A stretch of DNA of 64,000 nucleotides. It comes from Mycobacterium sp. (GTDB taxonomy: Bacteria > Actinomycetota > Actinomycetes > Mycobacteriales > Mycobacteriaceae). A model generated the notes under the pieces. That model was given only the letters and a program-made list of their open reading frames with translations, searched no databases and was not told where the DNA came from. The position numbers and the translations under genes were made by a program. Shown here one piece after another: positions 53,983 to 62,680 of this stretch. Position 1 is the stretch's first letter. Each line of letters begins with the position of its first letter. The DNA lies in the NCBI GenBank assembly GCA_021732005.1, contig JAKFVT010000056.1, forward strand, positions 1 through 64,000, written 5' to 3'.

Positions 53983-55793
53983 GAGGTAGCCGGTTGGGTC
54001 GCGACCCGACAGCGAAACGCTTTGGCGAGAACGCCGCCGCGGCCCTGCTGCTGACATTCACCCTCGCGGCCATCCTGTGGGCGAATTCGCCCTGGGCGCA
54101 CACCTATTCCGAGTTCTGGGGAACACACGTCGGCCTGAGCTTCGGAAACCTGCATGGCGAGTTGACGGTCAAAGAGCTCGTCAACGACGCGTTGATGGCG
54201 TTCTTCTTCTTCATCGTCGGCCTGGAGGTCAAGGCCCAGTTCACCATCGGCGAACTGACGGAGCGCTCCCGCGCCCTGGTACCCGTCGTCGCCGCGATCG
54301 CCGGGCTGACGATGCCTGCGCTGATCTTCCTGCTGTTCAACCCCACCGGTGAGGACGCCAGCGCGTGGGGAGTGGTCATCTCCACCGACACCGCGTTCCT
54401 GGTCGGGGCGCTGGCCATCATCGCGCCCAAGTATCCGGCGCGGCTGCGGACGTTCCTGCTGACGTTGGCCGTCGTCGACGACGTGGGCGCACTGGCCGCC
54501 ATCGCGCTGTTCTACTCAGAACAGATCCGGGTCGTCCCACTGGTGGTCGCCGTGCTGCTGGTCGGTGCGCTGATCGGCGTGCGCTACCTGCCGGCCGCCC
54601 TTCGCGGGGTGTCGTATTCGATTCTGGCGGTTGCTCTGTGGCTGGCGCTGTTCGCCGGCGGGGTGCACCCCACCCTCGCCGGTGTGGTGGTCGCGTTGGT
54701 GATCCCGGTGTTCACTCCCGAGCGTCAGCGGGTGGAGGCGGCCGTCGACGTGATCCGGGCGTTCCGCCAGTCACCGAATTCGGAGTACGCCCGCGCCGCC
54801 ACCCGCAGCCTGCGCGACTCGATCTCGATCAACGAGCGGCTGGTGACCGGGTTCGGGCCGTACGTCTCATTCGGCGTGCTGCCGTTGTTCGCGTTGGCGA
54901 ATGCCGGTGTGCGGCTGGACACCGACACCGTGCTGGCGGCCGTGCGCTCACCACTGACCTGGGGTGTGGTGGCCGGTCTGGTGCTCGGCAAGCTGATCGG
55001 CATCACCGGGGCCACCTGGATAGTGCAGCGCACGGGGCTGGGCCGGCTGTCCCCGGGCCTGACGTTGCGGCGCGTCGCCGGTGGTGCGGCACTGTCCGGT
55101 ATCGGCTTCACCATCTCGCTGTTCATCGTCGACCTGGCGATCACCAATCCGCGTTCGGCCGACCTGGCCCGCGTCGGCGTCCTGGCCGCGTCGGTCATCG
55201 CATTCACGCTGGGGTGGGCGGTGTTCCGGCTCACCGACAAACTCAGCCCGCCGGTCCCGGTCGGCCACAAGCTGGTCCGCGACGTCGACCCGGAACGCGA
55301 TCACATCCGCGGGCGGGCCGACGCGCCGCTGACCCTGGTGGAATACGGCGACTTCGAGTGCCCGTTCTGCAGCCGCGCCACCGGATCGATCGACGAAGTC
55401 CGCGAGTACTTCGGCGACCAATTGCGTTACGTGTGGCGGCATCTGCCGCTGGAGCGGGTGCATCCGCGCGCCATGGATGCCGCCCGGGCCAGCGAGGCCG
55501 CCGCACTGCAGGGCAAGTTCTTCGACCTGGCGGTGCAGATGTTCGAGTTCCAGGACTACCTGGAATGGCAGCACATCTACCGCTACGCCGACCAAGTTGG
55601 TTGTGACATAGCTCAATTCGACGATGATCTGCATTCATCGCGGGTGCTGCACCGCGTCGATGACGACGCTCAGGACGCCGAGCTGATGGACCTCAACGCG
55701 ACACCGACGTTCTTCGTCAACGGCGTTCGGCACAAGGGCCCATGGGATGCGGCCAGCCTGATCCGAGCGCTGGAGGCCGACCGGCCGAACTGA
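53979..55793 (+). CDS. nhaA: NhaA Na+/H+ antiporter fused to DsbA-like thioredoxin domain
   Basis: 604 residues from GTG at 53979. Residues ~15-410 are NhaA with ~11 helices and the key acids: STDTAFLVGAL (Asp133 site) and LAVVDDVGALAAI (Asp163/164 pair). Residues ~435-600 are a DsbA/thioredoxin-like domain, LTLVEYGDFECPFCSRATGS with C461-x2-C464, cis-Pro in LNATPTFFVNG. Such NhaA-thioredoxin fusions are known in actinobacteria. The redox domain is probably cytosolic given the C-terminal side. Confidence 0.92.
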   Translation: MRGSRLGRDPTAKRFGENAAAALLLTFTLAAILWANSPWAHTYSEFWGTHVGLSFGNLHGELTVKELVNDALMAFFFFIVGLEVKAQFTIGELTERSRALVPVVAAIAGLTMPALIFLLFNPTGEDASAWGVVISTDTAFLVGALAIIAPKYPARLRTFLLTLAVVDDVGALAAIALFYSEQIRVVPLVVAVLLVGALIGVRYLPAALRGVSYSILAVALWLALFAGGVHPTLAGVVVALVIPVFTPERQRVEAAVDVIRAFRQSPNSEYARAATRSLRDSISINERLVTGFGPYVSFGVLPLFALANAGVRLDTDTVLAAVRSPLTWGVVAGLVLGKLIGITGATWIVQRTGLGRLSPGLTLRRVAGGAALSGIGFTISLFIVDLAITNPRSADLARVGVLAASVIAFTLGWAVFRLTDKLSPPVPVGHKLVRDVDPERDHIRGRADAPLTLVEYGDFECPFCSRATGSIDEVREYFGDQLRYVWRHLPLERVHPRAMDAARASEAAALQGKFFDLAVQMFEFQDYLEWQHIYRYADQVGCDIAQFDDDLHSSRVLHRVDDDAQDAELMDLNATPTFFVNGVRHKGPWDAASLIRALEADRPN

Positions 55794-55805
55794 GCCGGCC
55801 GATCT

Positions 55806-56705
55806 CTAAACCGGAATCGTTGTGCCGGTTTGCTTTTCGGCGAACTGCACCACTCGGGCCGCCGCGTCGTAGTCGCACGCGCCGGGGGAGCGACCGATCA
55901 GCGCCGGCTCGCCGCGCAATCCCAGCCGGGCGCTGGCCCCGACGTAGCTGCCCGGCGGGATCGGCTCGCTGATGCAGTACAGCGTCGGTGCCGCGCCCTG
56001 GTCGATGTCATTGCCGAACCGGTCGGCCACCCCCTTGGCCACCTTGTGCGCCAACGACATCAACGGTGAATCGGACGTCTGCGTCAGGTTGGAGGCCACC
56101 CAGCCGGGATGGACCAGTTGAGTGACGACGCCGGAGTTGGCGGCGCGCAGCCGCCGGTCGAGCTCCAGGCCCCACAGCATCATGACGAGCTTGGAATGGG
56201 TGTAGGCGCTCATCGACGTCCACTTGGTGTGGCGCAGGTGCATGTCGTCGAGACGCAGCGTCGCTTGGCGGTGGCCGTCGGAGGAGACGTTGATGATCTG
56301 CGAACGCACCCTGGCGAACAGCAGGTTCGTCAGCGCGAACGGGCCGAGCACGTTGGTGCCCAAGGTGGTCTCGAAACCGTCGACGGTTTCGTGGCGCTTG
56401 TCGGTCAGTGCGCCGGCGTTGTTGATGAGGATGTCGACGTCCCCGTCGAGCCGGTCACCGAATCCGCGGACCGACGCGAGGTCGGCCAGGTTCAGCTCGA
56501 TCACTTCCGTGGACCCGGTGATCTCGGCGGCGCGCTGCTCGCCGAGAGCGGTGTTGCGGACAGCCATGATCACGTGGGCGCCCGCGTGGGCCAGGGCCCG
56601 CGTCGTGCCCAACCCCACGCCGTTGGTCGCGCCTGTCACGATGATTCGCTTACCGGTGAGATTGCCGAGCCGGGCCGGCGACCACTGAGTCACGCGGGCG
56701 AGCAT
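55806..56705 (-). CDS. short-chain dehydrogenase (retinol-dehydrogenase/WWOX-like type)
   Basis: 299 residues from ATG at 56705 (GTG 56693 also possible). TGATNGVG nucleotide site, ILINNAG, S-YTHSK active site (SAYTHSKLVMM). Long C-terminal part QLVHPGWVASNLTQ as in the retinol dehydrogenase-like SDRs of mycobacteria. Substrate unknown. Divergent from the SnoaL-sulfotransferase operon and sharing a 60-bp gap with it. Confidence 0.85.
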   Translation of the reverse strand: MLARVTQWSPARLGNLTGKRIIVTGATNGVGLGTTRALAHAGAHVIMAVRNTALGEQRAAEITGSTEVIELNLADLASVRGFGDRLDGDVDILINNAGALTDKRHETVDGFETTLGTNVLGPFALTNLLFARVRSQIINVSSDGHRQATLRLDDMHLRHTKWTSMSAYTHSKLVMMLWGLELDRRLRAANSGVVTQLVHPGWVASNLTQTSDSPLMSLAHKVAKGVADRFGNDIDQGAAPTLYCISEPIPPGSYVGASARLGLRGEPALIGRSPGACDYDAAARVVQFAEKQTGTTIPV

Positions 56706-56765
56706 AGCGGCAATTCTGGACAAACAAGCCCATCTAAGCAATTGCTCTGCGATCATCGGCTTGAC

Positions 56766-57209
56766 ATGAGTGACAGTGCGCAGGCGATCACCAACCTCAT
56801 CTACGTCTATGCCGAACTGATCGACGCCGGCGACCTCGACGGGGTCGCAGACCTGTTCGCGCACGGGCGCATCTGCGGCGTGGAGAACGGGCCGCCCGAG
56901 ACCGTCTTCGAGGGCCGGGACCGGGTGCGCGGCATGTACGAGATGGCCACCCGCCTCTACGAGGACGGGACCCCGAAGACCAAGCACAACACCAGCAATG
57001 TGCAGCTGTACGTCGACGACGAGGCCGGCACTGCCTGCAGCAGGTCCTACTACTGCGTCACCCAGGCGACGCCGGAGTTGCCGTTGCAGGTCATCGTCAC
57101 CGGGCACTACCACGACACCTTCCACCGGATCGACGGCCAGTGGTGGTTCGACTCGCGCACCATGTTCGTCGACCAGGTCGGCGACGTGAGCCAGCACCTG
57201 AAGTTCTGA
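56766..57209 (+). CDS. SnoaL-like/NTF2-fold protein
   Basis: 147 residues, ATG at 56766. Cone-shaped alpha+beta fold: AITNLIYVYAELIDAGDLDG, HNTSNVQLYVDDEAG, YYCVTQATPELPLQVIVTGH, YHDTFHRIDGQWWFDSRTM. Family members are small-molecule isomerases, dehydratases or hydrolases; Asp and His residues are present but the activity cannot be assigned. First of four genes with tiny gaps or overlaps. Confidence 0.82.
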   Translation: MSDSAQAITNLIYVYAELIDAGDLDGVADLFAHGRICGVENGPPETVFEGRDRVRGMYEMATRLYEDGTPKTKHNTSNVQLYVDDEAGTACSRSYYCVTQATPELPLQVIVTGHYHDTFHRIDGQWWFDSRTMFVDQVGDVSQHLKF

Positions 57210-57213
57210 GCCG

Positions 57214-58383
57214 ATGGCCGGCACCTTTGCGATGGCGGGCGTCCTGGCGGACGCGCAGCGCAAGGAAGGGCTGAGCGACTGGGGGCCTGGGGACTTCGAG
57301 GAACCCCTGGGCGTCCTGCTCGACGACTACCCCGGCGCGGGACTCAACGCGATCGGTGAGCACATCCTGCGATCTGGCATCGTGCACAGCCTCCGCATGC
57401 GGCTGCGCACCCAGGCGTGGATCGAACGTCATCCCGAAATCCTCGACGAGCAGATCGAGGCACCGATCGTCGTCGTCGGGATGATGCGCAGCGGGACCAC
57501 GCTGCTGCAGCGTCTGCTCGCCGCCGACACGCGGTTGCACTGTGCCCGCGGCTGGGAGGTGGTCGAGGCCGCGCCGAAGCTGGACCACGACTTCGCGGGC
57601 ACCGACCAGCGCATTGCGATCAGTGAAATGCGGGAGAGCAAGTCCCGCGAGCTGGCGCCGGAACTGTTCGCCATCCATCCGATGTATGCCAGGGAGGCCG
57701 AGGAAGAGATCGTGTTCCTGGCCGATGCGTTCCTGTCGCATGTTCCGGAGTCCGGCGCCAACCTGCCCAACTACCGATCCTGGCTCAATACCCAAGATTT
57801 CGCGCCGGCCTACCGTTATCTGCACCGCATGCTGCGATTCCTGCAGTGGCAGCAGCGCAGCCGCGGGATCACCGCCGGTCGCTGGGTGCTGAAATCGCCT
57901 GCCCATCTGGGGTATCTCGACGCGCTCCGGGACGAATTCCCGGGCGTGCACGTCGTCCATATGCATCGCGATCCGCGTACCACAGTCGCCTCCGGTGCCA
58001 GTCTCAACGCGACCCTGCACGCCATGCACGCCGACGAGGTCGACCCGCGGCGGGTTGGTGCGCAATGGCTGGAGCGGATGGGCTGGACCAACGACCGCGC
58101 AATGGCCATGCGGGACAGTTGGTCTGACGAGTCGGTGCGGGTCACCGACATCCAGTACGAGGATGCGGTCGCCGACCCGATCGGTCAGGTGCGCCGGGTG
58201 TACGACGCCATCAGGCTGGAGCTGACCGACACCGCGGCCACCGCGATGTCCGCTTGGCTGGCCAACCGGCCGCGCGAAGTTCCGCGCCCGCCCTACGACC
58301 TGACCGATTACGGCCTCACCGATGAGCAAGTTGAGATGCGTTTCTCGCTGTACAACAAGCGTTTTCGAAAGGACAACCAATGA
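57214..58383 (+). CDS. sulfotransferase
   Basis: 389 residues. PAPS-binding loop GMMRSGTTLLQRLLA (89-103) and 3'-phosphate motif VVHMHRDPRTTVASGAS. WVLKSPAHLGYLDALRDEFP is typical of the Sulfotransfer_3 family (PF13469) of mycobacteria. Transfers sulfate from PAPS to an unknown hydroxyl (lipid or steroid). The stop overlaps the next start (ATGA). Confidence 0.9.
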   Translation: MAGTFAMAGVLADAQRKEGLSDWGPGDFEEPLGVLLDDYPGAGLNAIGEHILRSGIVHSLRMRLRTQAWIERHPEILDEQIEAPIVVVGMMRSGTTLLQRLLAADTRLHCARGWEVVEAAPKLDHDFAGTDQRIAISEMRESKSRELAPELFAIHPMYAREAEEEIVFLADAFLSHVPESGANLPNYRSWLNTQDFAPAYRYLHRMLRFLQWQQRSRGITAGRWVLKSPAHLGYLDALRDEFPGVHVVHMHRDPRTTVASGASLNATLHAMHADEVDPRRVGAQWLERMGWTNDRAMAMRDSWSDESVRVTDIQYEDAVADPIGQVRRVYDAIRLELTDTAATAMSAWLANRPREVPRPPYDLTDYGLTDEQVEMRFSLYNKRFRKDNQ

Positions 58384-59642
58384 GTGCCGACGACCCGGTC
58401 GCGACACCCTCGCAGCACGAGCAGGAGCTGGCCGCGCTCGAGCTGACCGAGCACCCGACCGTCAAAGAGGCCTATCGGACGGTCGCGGAGAACTGGCTGA
58501 GCCGTGCCAAAGCCTCCGACGCCATGCGGGAGCGGTTCGACGCGGCATTCGCCGAGGTGATGTTCTCGGCGGCGGTGTGGTCGTCCAACCAGGACAAGCT
58601 GCGGCCCAAGGTCAGCTGCATCACCCGGCTGGCGCACCCGATCGGTGATCGGCAGATCCCCGGATCGCGTTGGGGCATAGACAATCCGGACACCGTGTAC
58701 CGGGTCATCCCGATCTCGGGTGACGAGCGCTACGAGATCCGCGGACGAGTCGGCGAACACCGGATGACCGAGAACTACTTCACGCTGTGGGACGCCAACA
58801 TGGGCACCGTGGCCGTGCTCAACGGCAAGACAATGGACGTAGACAGCGACGGCAGCTACACGATCACCGTGGATTCCGACGCTGCCAACGGGCGGCGCAA
58901 CCACGTGCAGACAACGTCCGAGGCGCACGAGTTCTACATCCGCGATGTGCTCTTGGACTGGGCCAGTGACGATCCCAACCACATCACCGTCGAACGTCTC
59001 GGTGGAGCGCCGGGCACACCGGCCCGCACCCTCGACGAACAAGCCGAGGCGACCGCGGCGATGATGGCGTATTTCGCGAACTTCACCGGCAAGCTCAGCC
59101 ACGGCATCTACAAGATGCCGGCCAACCACTTCAACCTGGCCTGGTCGGCGGACAAAGTGGGCGCGATGAAGAACCAGGTGTACGTGATGGGCCGGTTCGA
59201 CCTCGGCCCGGACGAGACGTTCGTGGTCAACGTCAACGACGGTGGCGCCGAATACTTCACGGTTCCGCTGAGCAACATCTGGGGCACCACGCTGAACATC
59301 GTCGACCGCACCGGCAGCCTGAACAAGGCGCAGTCGGTGCCCGACGACGACGGCAGCTACACCTACGTGATCTCCCCGGTCGATCCCGGCGTGGCCAACT
59401 GGATCGACTCCGATGGACTGCGGGAAGGTGTCCTCACGTTGCGGATGGCGGAGTTCGCCGAGGGCGGGCCGACACCCGATCTCGGCGCGACCGGCCGCGT
59501 CGTCCCGCTCGACCGGCTCGACGACGAGGCGCCCGGCCTCGCCCGCGTCACCGCCGAACAGCGGGCCGAGCAGTTGGCATCGCGGCGGCAGGCGTATCTG
59601 CGCCGGCTACCCGAAGGCACCCCGAACGAGAGGACCAACTGA
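58380..59642 (+). CDS. DUF1214-like protein in sulfotransferase operon
   Basis: 420 residues. No catalytic motif known. VSCITRLAHPIGDRQIPGSR, NPDTVYRVIPISGDERYEIR, and the C-terminal YVISPVDPGVANWIDSDGLR resemble DUF1214-type proteins often beside sulfotransferases. Soluble, acidic. Coupled on both sides by overlaps; likely acts on the same substrate as the sulfotransferase and SDR. Confidence 0.7.
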   Translation: MSADDPVATPSQHEQELAALELTEHPTVKEAYRTVAENWLSRAKASDAMRERFDAAFAEVMFSAAVWSSNQDKLRPKVSCITRLAHPIGDRQIPGSRWGIDNPDTVYRVIPISGDERYEIRGRVGEHRMTENYFTLWDANMGTVAVLNGKTMDVDSDGSYTITVDSDAANGRRNHVQTTSEAHEFYIRDVLLDWASDDPNHITVERLGGAPGTPARTLDEQAEATAAMMAYFANFTGKLSHGIYKMPANHFNLAWSADKVGAMKNQVYVMGRFDLGPDETFVVNVNDGGAEYFTVPLSNIWGTTLNIVDRTGSLNKAQSVPDDDGSYTYVISPVDPGVANWIDSDGLREGVLTLRMAEFAEGGPTPDLGATGRVVPLDRLDDEAPGLARVTAEQRAEQLASRRQAYLRRLPEGTPNERTN

Positions 59643-60469
59643 TGGTACGTTGGCTGGTCACCGGCTGCTCTACCGGATTCGGGCGCGAAATCGCCCGTGC
59701 CGCACTGCAAGACGGCCACCAGGTGCTCGTCACAGCCCGCCGCGCGGACGCCGTCACTGATCTGGTCGACGAGTTTCCGGACCTCGCGGTGGCCGCCGCG
59801 CTCGACGTGACCGACCCCGACCAGATCGCGGCCGCTGTGCGCACCGCCGACGAAGCCTTCGGCGGCGTCGATGTTCTGGTCAACAACGCGGGCCATGGCT
59901 ACCTGTCGGCGGTCGAGGAAGGTGAAGACGCCGAGGTGCGAAAGCTGTTCGACGTCAACTACTTCGGGTCCGTCGACATGATGAAGGCGGTGCTTCCCGC
60001 CATGCGGGCCCGCGGTTCGGGGCACATCGTGAACATCTCGTCGATGACCGGCCTGGTGGCCAACCCGCCCAATGCGTACTACTCGTCTACCAAGTTCGCA
60101 CTCGAGGCCGTCAGTGAGGCGCTGTGCGCCGAGGTGGCGCCCCTGGGCATCAAGGTGACACTGATCGAGCCGGGGGCGTTCCGGACCGACTGGGCATCGC
60201 GCTCGATGAAGGAATCCGGCGCCCCGATCACCGAGTACGCCGACGTGGCTGCACGCAAGGATCTGATCAAGCAGTTCGCCGACCATCTGCCGGGGGACCC
60301 GCGCAAGGTCGCCGAAGCCGTTCTGATGGTGACCAAGCTGGACGAGCCGCCGCTGCGGCTGCTGCTGGGCCGGGATGTCCTGAAGGCGATGCGGGACAAG
60401 ATCGCTGCTCTGTCGGCGTCGATCGACCAGTGGGAAGCGGTCACCAAGGACGTCAACTTCCCCAGTTAG
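59642..60469 (+). CDS. short-chain dehydrogenase
   Basis: 275 residues; ATG overlaps the previous stop. TGCSTGFG at 7-14, NNAGHGYLSAVEEGED, Y-x3-K in YYSSTKFALEAVSE. ARRADA after beta-2 favours NADP. SDR of the 17beta-hydroxysteroid/3-ketoacyl shape common in mycobacteria. Last gene of the four-gene operon starting at 56766. Confidence 0.9.
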   Translation: MVRWLVTGCSTGFGREIARAALQDGHQVLVTARRADAVTDLVDEFPDLAVAAALDVTDPDQIAAAVRTADEAFGGVDVLVNNAGHGYLSAVEEGEDAEVRKLFDVNYFGSVDMMKAVLPAMRARGSGHIVNISSMTGLVANPPNAYYSSTKFALEAVSEALCAEVAPLGIKVTLIEPGAFRTDWASRSMKESGAPITEYADVAARKDLIKQFADHLPGDPRKVAEAVLMVTKLDEPPLRLLLGRDVLKAMRDKIAALSASIDQWEAVTKDVNFPS

Positions 60470-60555
60470 CGGATAAGTGAGGGGCAAACCCCGGCTACGC
60501 CATTGCTTTTCATGAATGTGTGCCGGTAACCGCGATTCGGCTTACGTTTGATCCC

Positions 60556-61716
60556 GTGCAGGACGTTCTTGCCGAGCTTGCGGCGATCTGGCGGACCGGC
60601 GGGACGGCCGGGCTGGCCACCGTCGTGCGCACGTTCTCGTCGGCGCCTCGACAGCCCGGTGCGGCGATGGTGGTGGCCCCCGACGGGGCCGTCAGCGGCT
60701 CGGTGTCGGGCGGGTGTGTGGAAGGCGCGGTCTACGAATCGGCCACCGACGTCGTCGCCACCGGGGTGCCCCGATTGGAGCGGTACGGGGTCAGTGACGA
60801 CGACGCCTTTGCGATCGGGCTGACCTGCGGCGGGACTCTAGACATCTTTGTCGAGCCCATCTCGCGCAGCAGTTTTCCGCACCTGGACCGCGTGCTCGAC
60901 GCCATCGCCGAGCACCGACCGGTAGCGGTCGCCACCGTGATCGCCCACCCGGACCGCGAGTGGCTGGGGCGACGGTTGGTCGTCGAACCGGAAAGTGCCG
61001 ACGGCACTGTGGGTTCGGCGCGCGCCGACGCCGCCGTGACCGACGACGCCCGCGGCCTGCTGGCCGCCGGTCGCAGCGAGGTGCTCAGCTACGGTCCGGA
61101 CGGGCAGCGCCGAGGCGAAGGCATGGAGGTGTTCGTCGCCTGCCACGCGCCGCGTCCCCGGCTGCTGGTGTTCGGCGCCATCGACTTCGCCGCCGCGGTG
61201 GCCCAGCAGGGTGCTTTCCTCGGCTACCGCGTGACGGTCTGCGATGCCCGCGGGGTGTTCGCCACGCCTGCCCGGTTCCACACCGCGCACGAGGTGGTCG
61301 TCGACTGGCCGCACCGCTATCTGGCCGCCCAGGCGCAGGCCGGGGCGATCGACTCCCGCACCGTGATCTGCGTGCTCACCCACGACGCCAAGTTCGACGT
61401 GCCGCTGCTCGAGGTGGCCCTGCGGCTCGACGTCGGCTATGTCGGGGCGATGGGATCGCGGCGCACCCATGACGACCGGCTGGCCCGGCTGCGCGAGGCC
61501 GGCCTGACCGATGCGGAGCTGAGCAGGCTTGCCAGCCCGATCGGACTGGACCTCGGCGCCCGCACTCCGGAGGAGACCGCGGTGTCGATCGCCGCCGAGA
61601 TCATTGCTCGCCGATGGGGCGGCGGGGGACGTCCGCTGTCGGAGACCGACGGCCGGATCCACCACGACGACGAGCGCGACAGTGCTTCGGTGACAGCGGA
61701 ATTGAGCAATATCTGA
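60556..61716 (+). CDS. XdhC/CoxF-family molybdoenzyme maturation protein
   Basis: 386 residues from GTG at 60556. N-terminal XdhC domain: TVVRTFSSAPRQPGAAMVV, GSVSGGCVEGAVYE (with Cys), GLTCGGTLDIFVE; C-terminal Rossmann domain LLVFGAIDFAAAVAQQGAFLGY and YVGAMGSRRTHDDRLARL. Binds molybdenum cofactor and promotes its sulfuration for xanthine- or CO-dehydrogenase-type enzymes. Equivalent to Rv0376c. The partner enzyme genes are not in the window. Confidence 0.9.
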   Translation: MQDVLAELAAIWRTGGTAGLATVVRTFSSAPRQPGAAMVVAPDGAVSGSVSGGCVEGAVYESATDVVATGVPRLERYGVSDDDAFAIGLTCGGTLDIFVEPISRSSFPHLDRVLDAIAEHRPVAVATVIAHPDREWLGRRLVVEPESADGTVGSARADAAVTDDARGLLAAGRSEVLSYGPDGQRRGEGMEVFVACHAPRPRLLVFGAIDFAAAVAQQGAFLGYRVTVCDARGVFATPARFHTAHEVVVDWPHRYLAAQAQAGAIDSRTVICVLTHDAKFDVPLLEVALRLDVGYVGAMGSRRTHDDRLARLREAGLTDAELSRLASPIGLDLGARTPEETAVSIAAEIIARRWGGGGRPLSETDGRIHHDDERDSASVTAELSNI

Positions 61717-61834
61717 GTCGCTGGCGGCGCTGGTCTATCACATCAGGGGCCGGTGCAGCGGCCCACCGCGGGGGGCTGGCAGGCTGGTGCGCAACGAGTT
61801 CTGTACCGCACTCGCCACCGGATGAGGAGAGCCC

Positions 61835-62539
61835 ATGAAGATCGACAACGAGTTCACCGTCAGCGTCCCGATCGCGCAGGCTTGGGCAGTCCTCAGCGAT
61901 ATGGAGCAGGTGGTCCCGTTGATGCCGGGTGCGCAGCTCACCGGCCAGGAGGGCGACGACTATCTGGGCAAGGTCAAGGTCAAGGTCGGACCGGTCACCA
62001 GTGAGTTCAACGGCAAGGCGCACTTCGTGGAGCGCGACGAGTCCCAGCATCGCGCCGTCGTCGACGGGCGCGGCAAGGAGGCCCGCGGCACCGGCAACGC
62101 GGCGGCGGTCGTCGTCCTGCAGCTGCACGAGGCCGGCGATCACACGCGGGTCAGCGTCGAGACCGATCTCAAGATCGTCGGCAAGCTGGCCCAGTTCGGC
62201 AGCAGCATGCTGCAACAGGTGTCGGAGAAGCTGCTCGGGCAGTTCGTCAACTCGCTGGAAGCCAAGCTCGCCGAGGGCGCGGATGTACCGGAGATTCCGG
62301 AGAGCGCTGTCGAAGCCGCCCTGGACACCCCGGCCACGCCCGGTGCCGCCGGGCTGGGCACCGCGGCGGCGACGGCCGCGCCGCGGGTTGCGCCCGCGGC
62401 CAGTCCCGCTCGGGAACCGGAACCGATCGACCTGCTGGCGCTGGCCGGCGGCACGTCGATGACCAAATACGTGGCGGCCGGCGTCGCCGCGCTGGTGCTG
62501 CTGATCCTGATCGCCGTCGTCAGCCGACGGCGCGGCTGA
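61835..62539 (+). CDS. CoxG-like SRPBCC protein with C-terminal anchor
   Basis: 234 residues. START/SRPBCC fold of CO dehydrogenase subunit G type (KIDNEFTVSVPIAQAWAVLS; PLMPGAQLTGQEGDDYLGKV; FNGKAHFVERDE) to ~150, Ala/Pro linker, C-terminal helix (211-229, VAAGVAALVLLILIAVVS) and basic RRRG tail that fixes it to the inner membrane face. In CO-oxidising bacteria CoxG anchors CODH to the membrane. ATG 118 bases after coxF. No coxL, coxM or coxS here. Confidence 0.88.
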   Translation: MKIDNEFTVSVPIAQAWAVLSDMEQVVPLMPGAQLTGQEGDDYLGKVKVKVGPVTSEFNGKAHFVERDESQHRAVVDGRGKEARGTGNAAAVVVLQLHEAGDHTRVSVETDLKIVGKLAQFGSSMLQQVSEKLLGQFVNSLEAKLAEGADVPEIPESAVEAALDTPATPGAAGLGTAAATAAPRVAPAASPAREPEPIDLLALAGGTSMTKYVAAGVAALVLLILIAVVSRRRG

Positions 62540-62680
62540 CCTGATCGGCTTTGCTGCGGCCGCCTGAGGCCGATGGAGACACCTCTGGGTTCGCCCTGAC
62601 GTCGGGGTGCTCCCGACCACGCTGACTTTGCTGCGCGGGCAGGTCCGTGTCCGCCGTTGACTAGATACAATCATGACGGT

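Noticed and set aside
52222..54057. 611-codon minus-strand frame opposite TrmH and the mannanase
   Set aside because: Plus strand has clear SPOUT and GH76 motifs; the frame is a shadow.
62540..62680. Small RNA or riboswitch before the secreted protein gene
   Set aside because: No convincing stem-loop set or known riboswitch core in these 141 bases.
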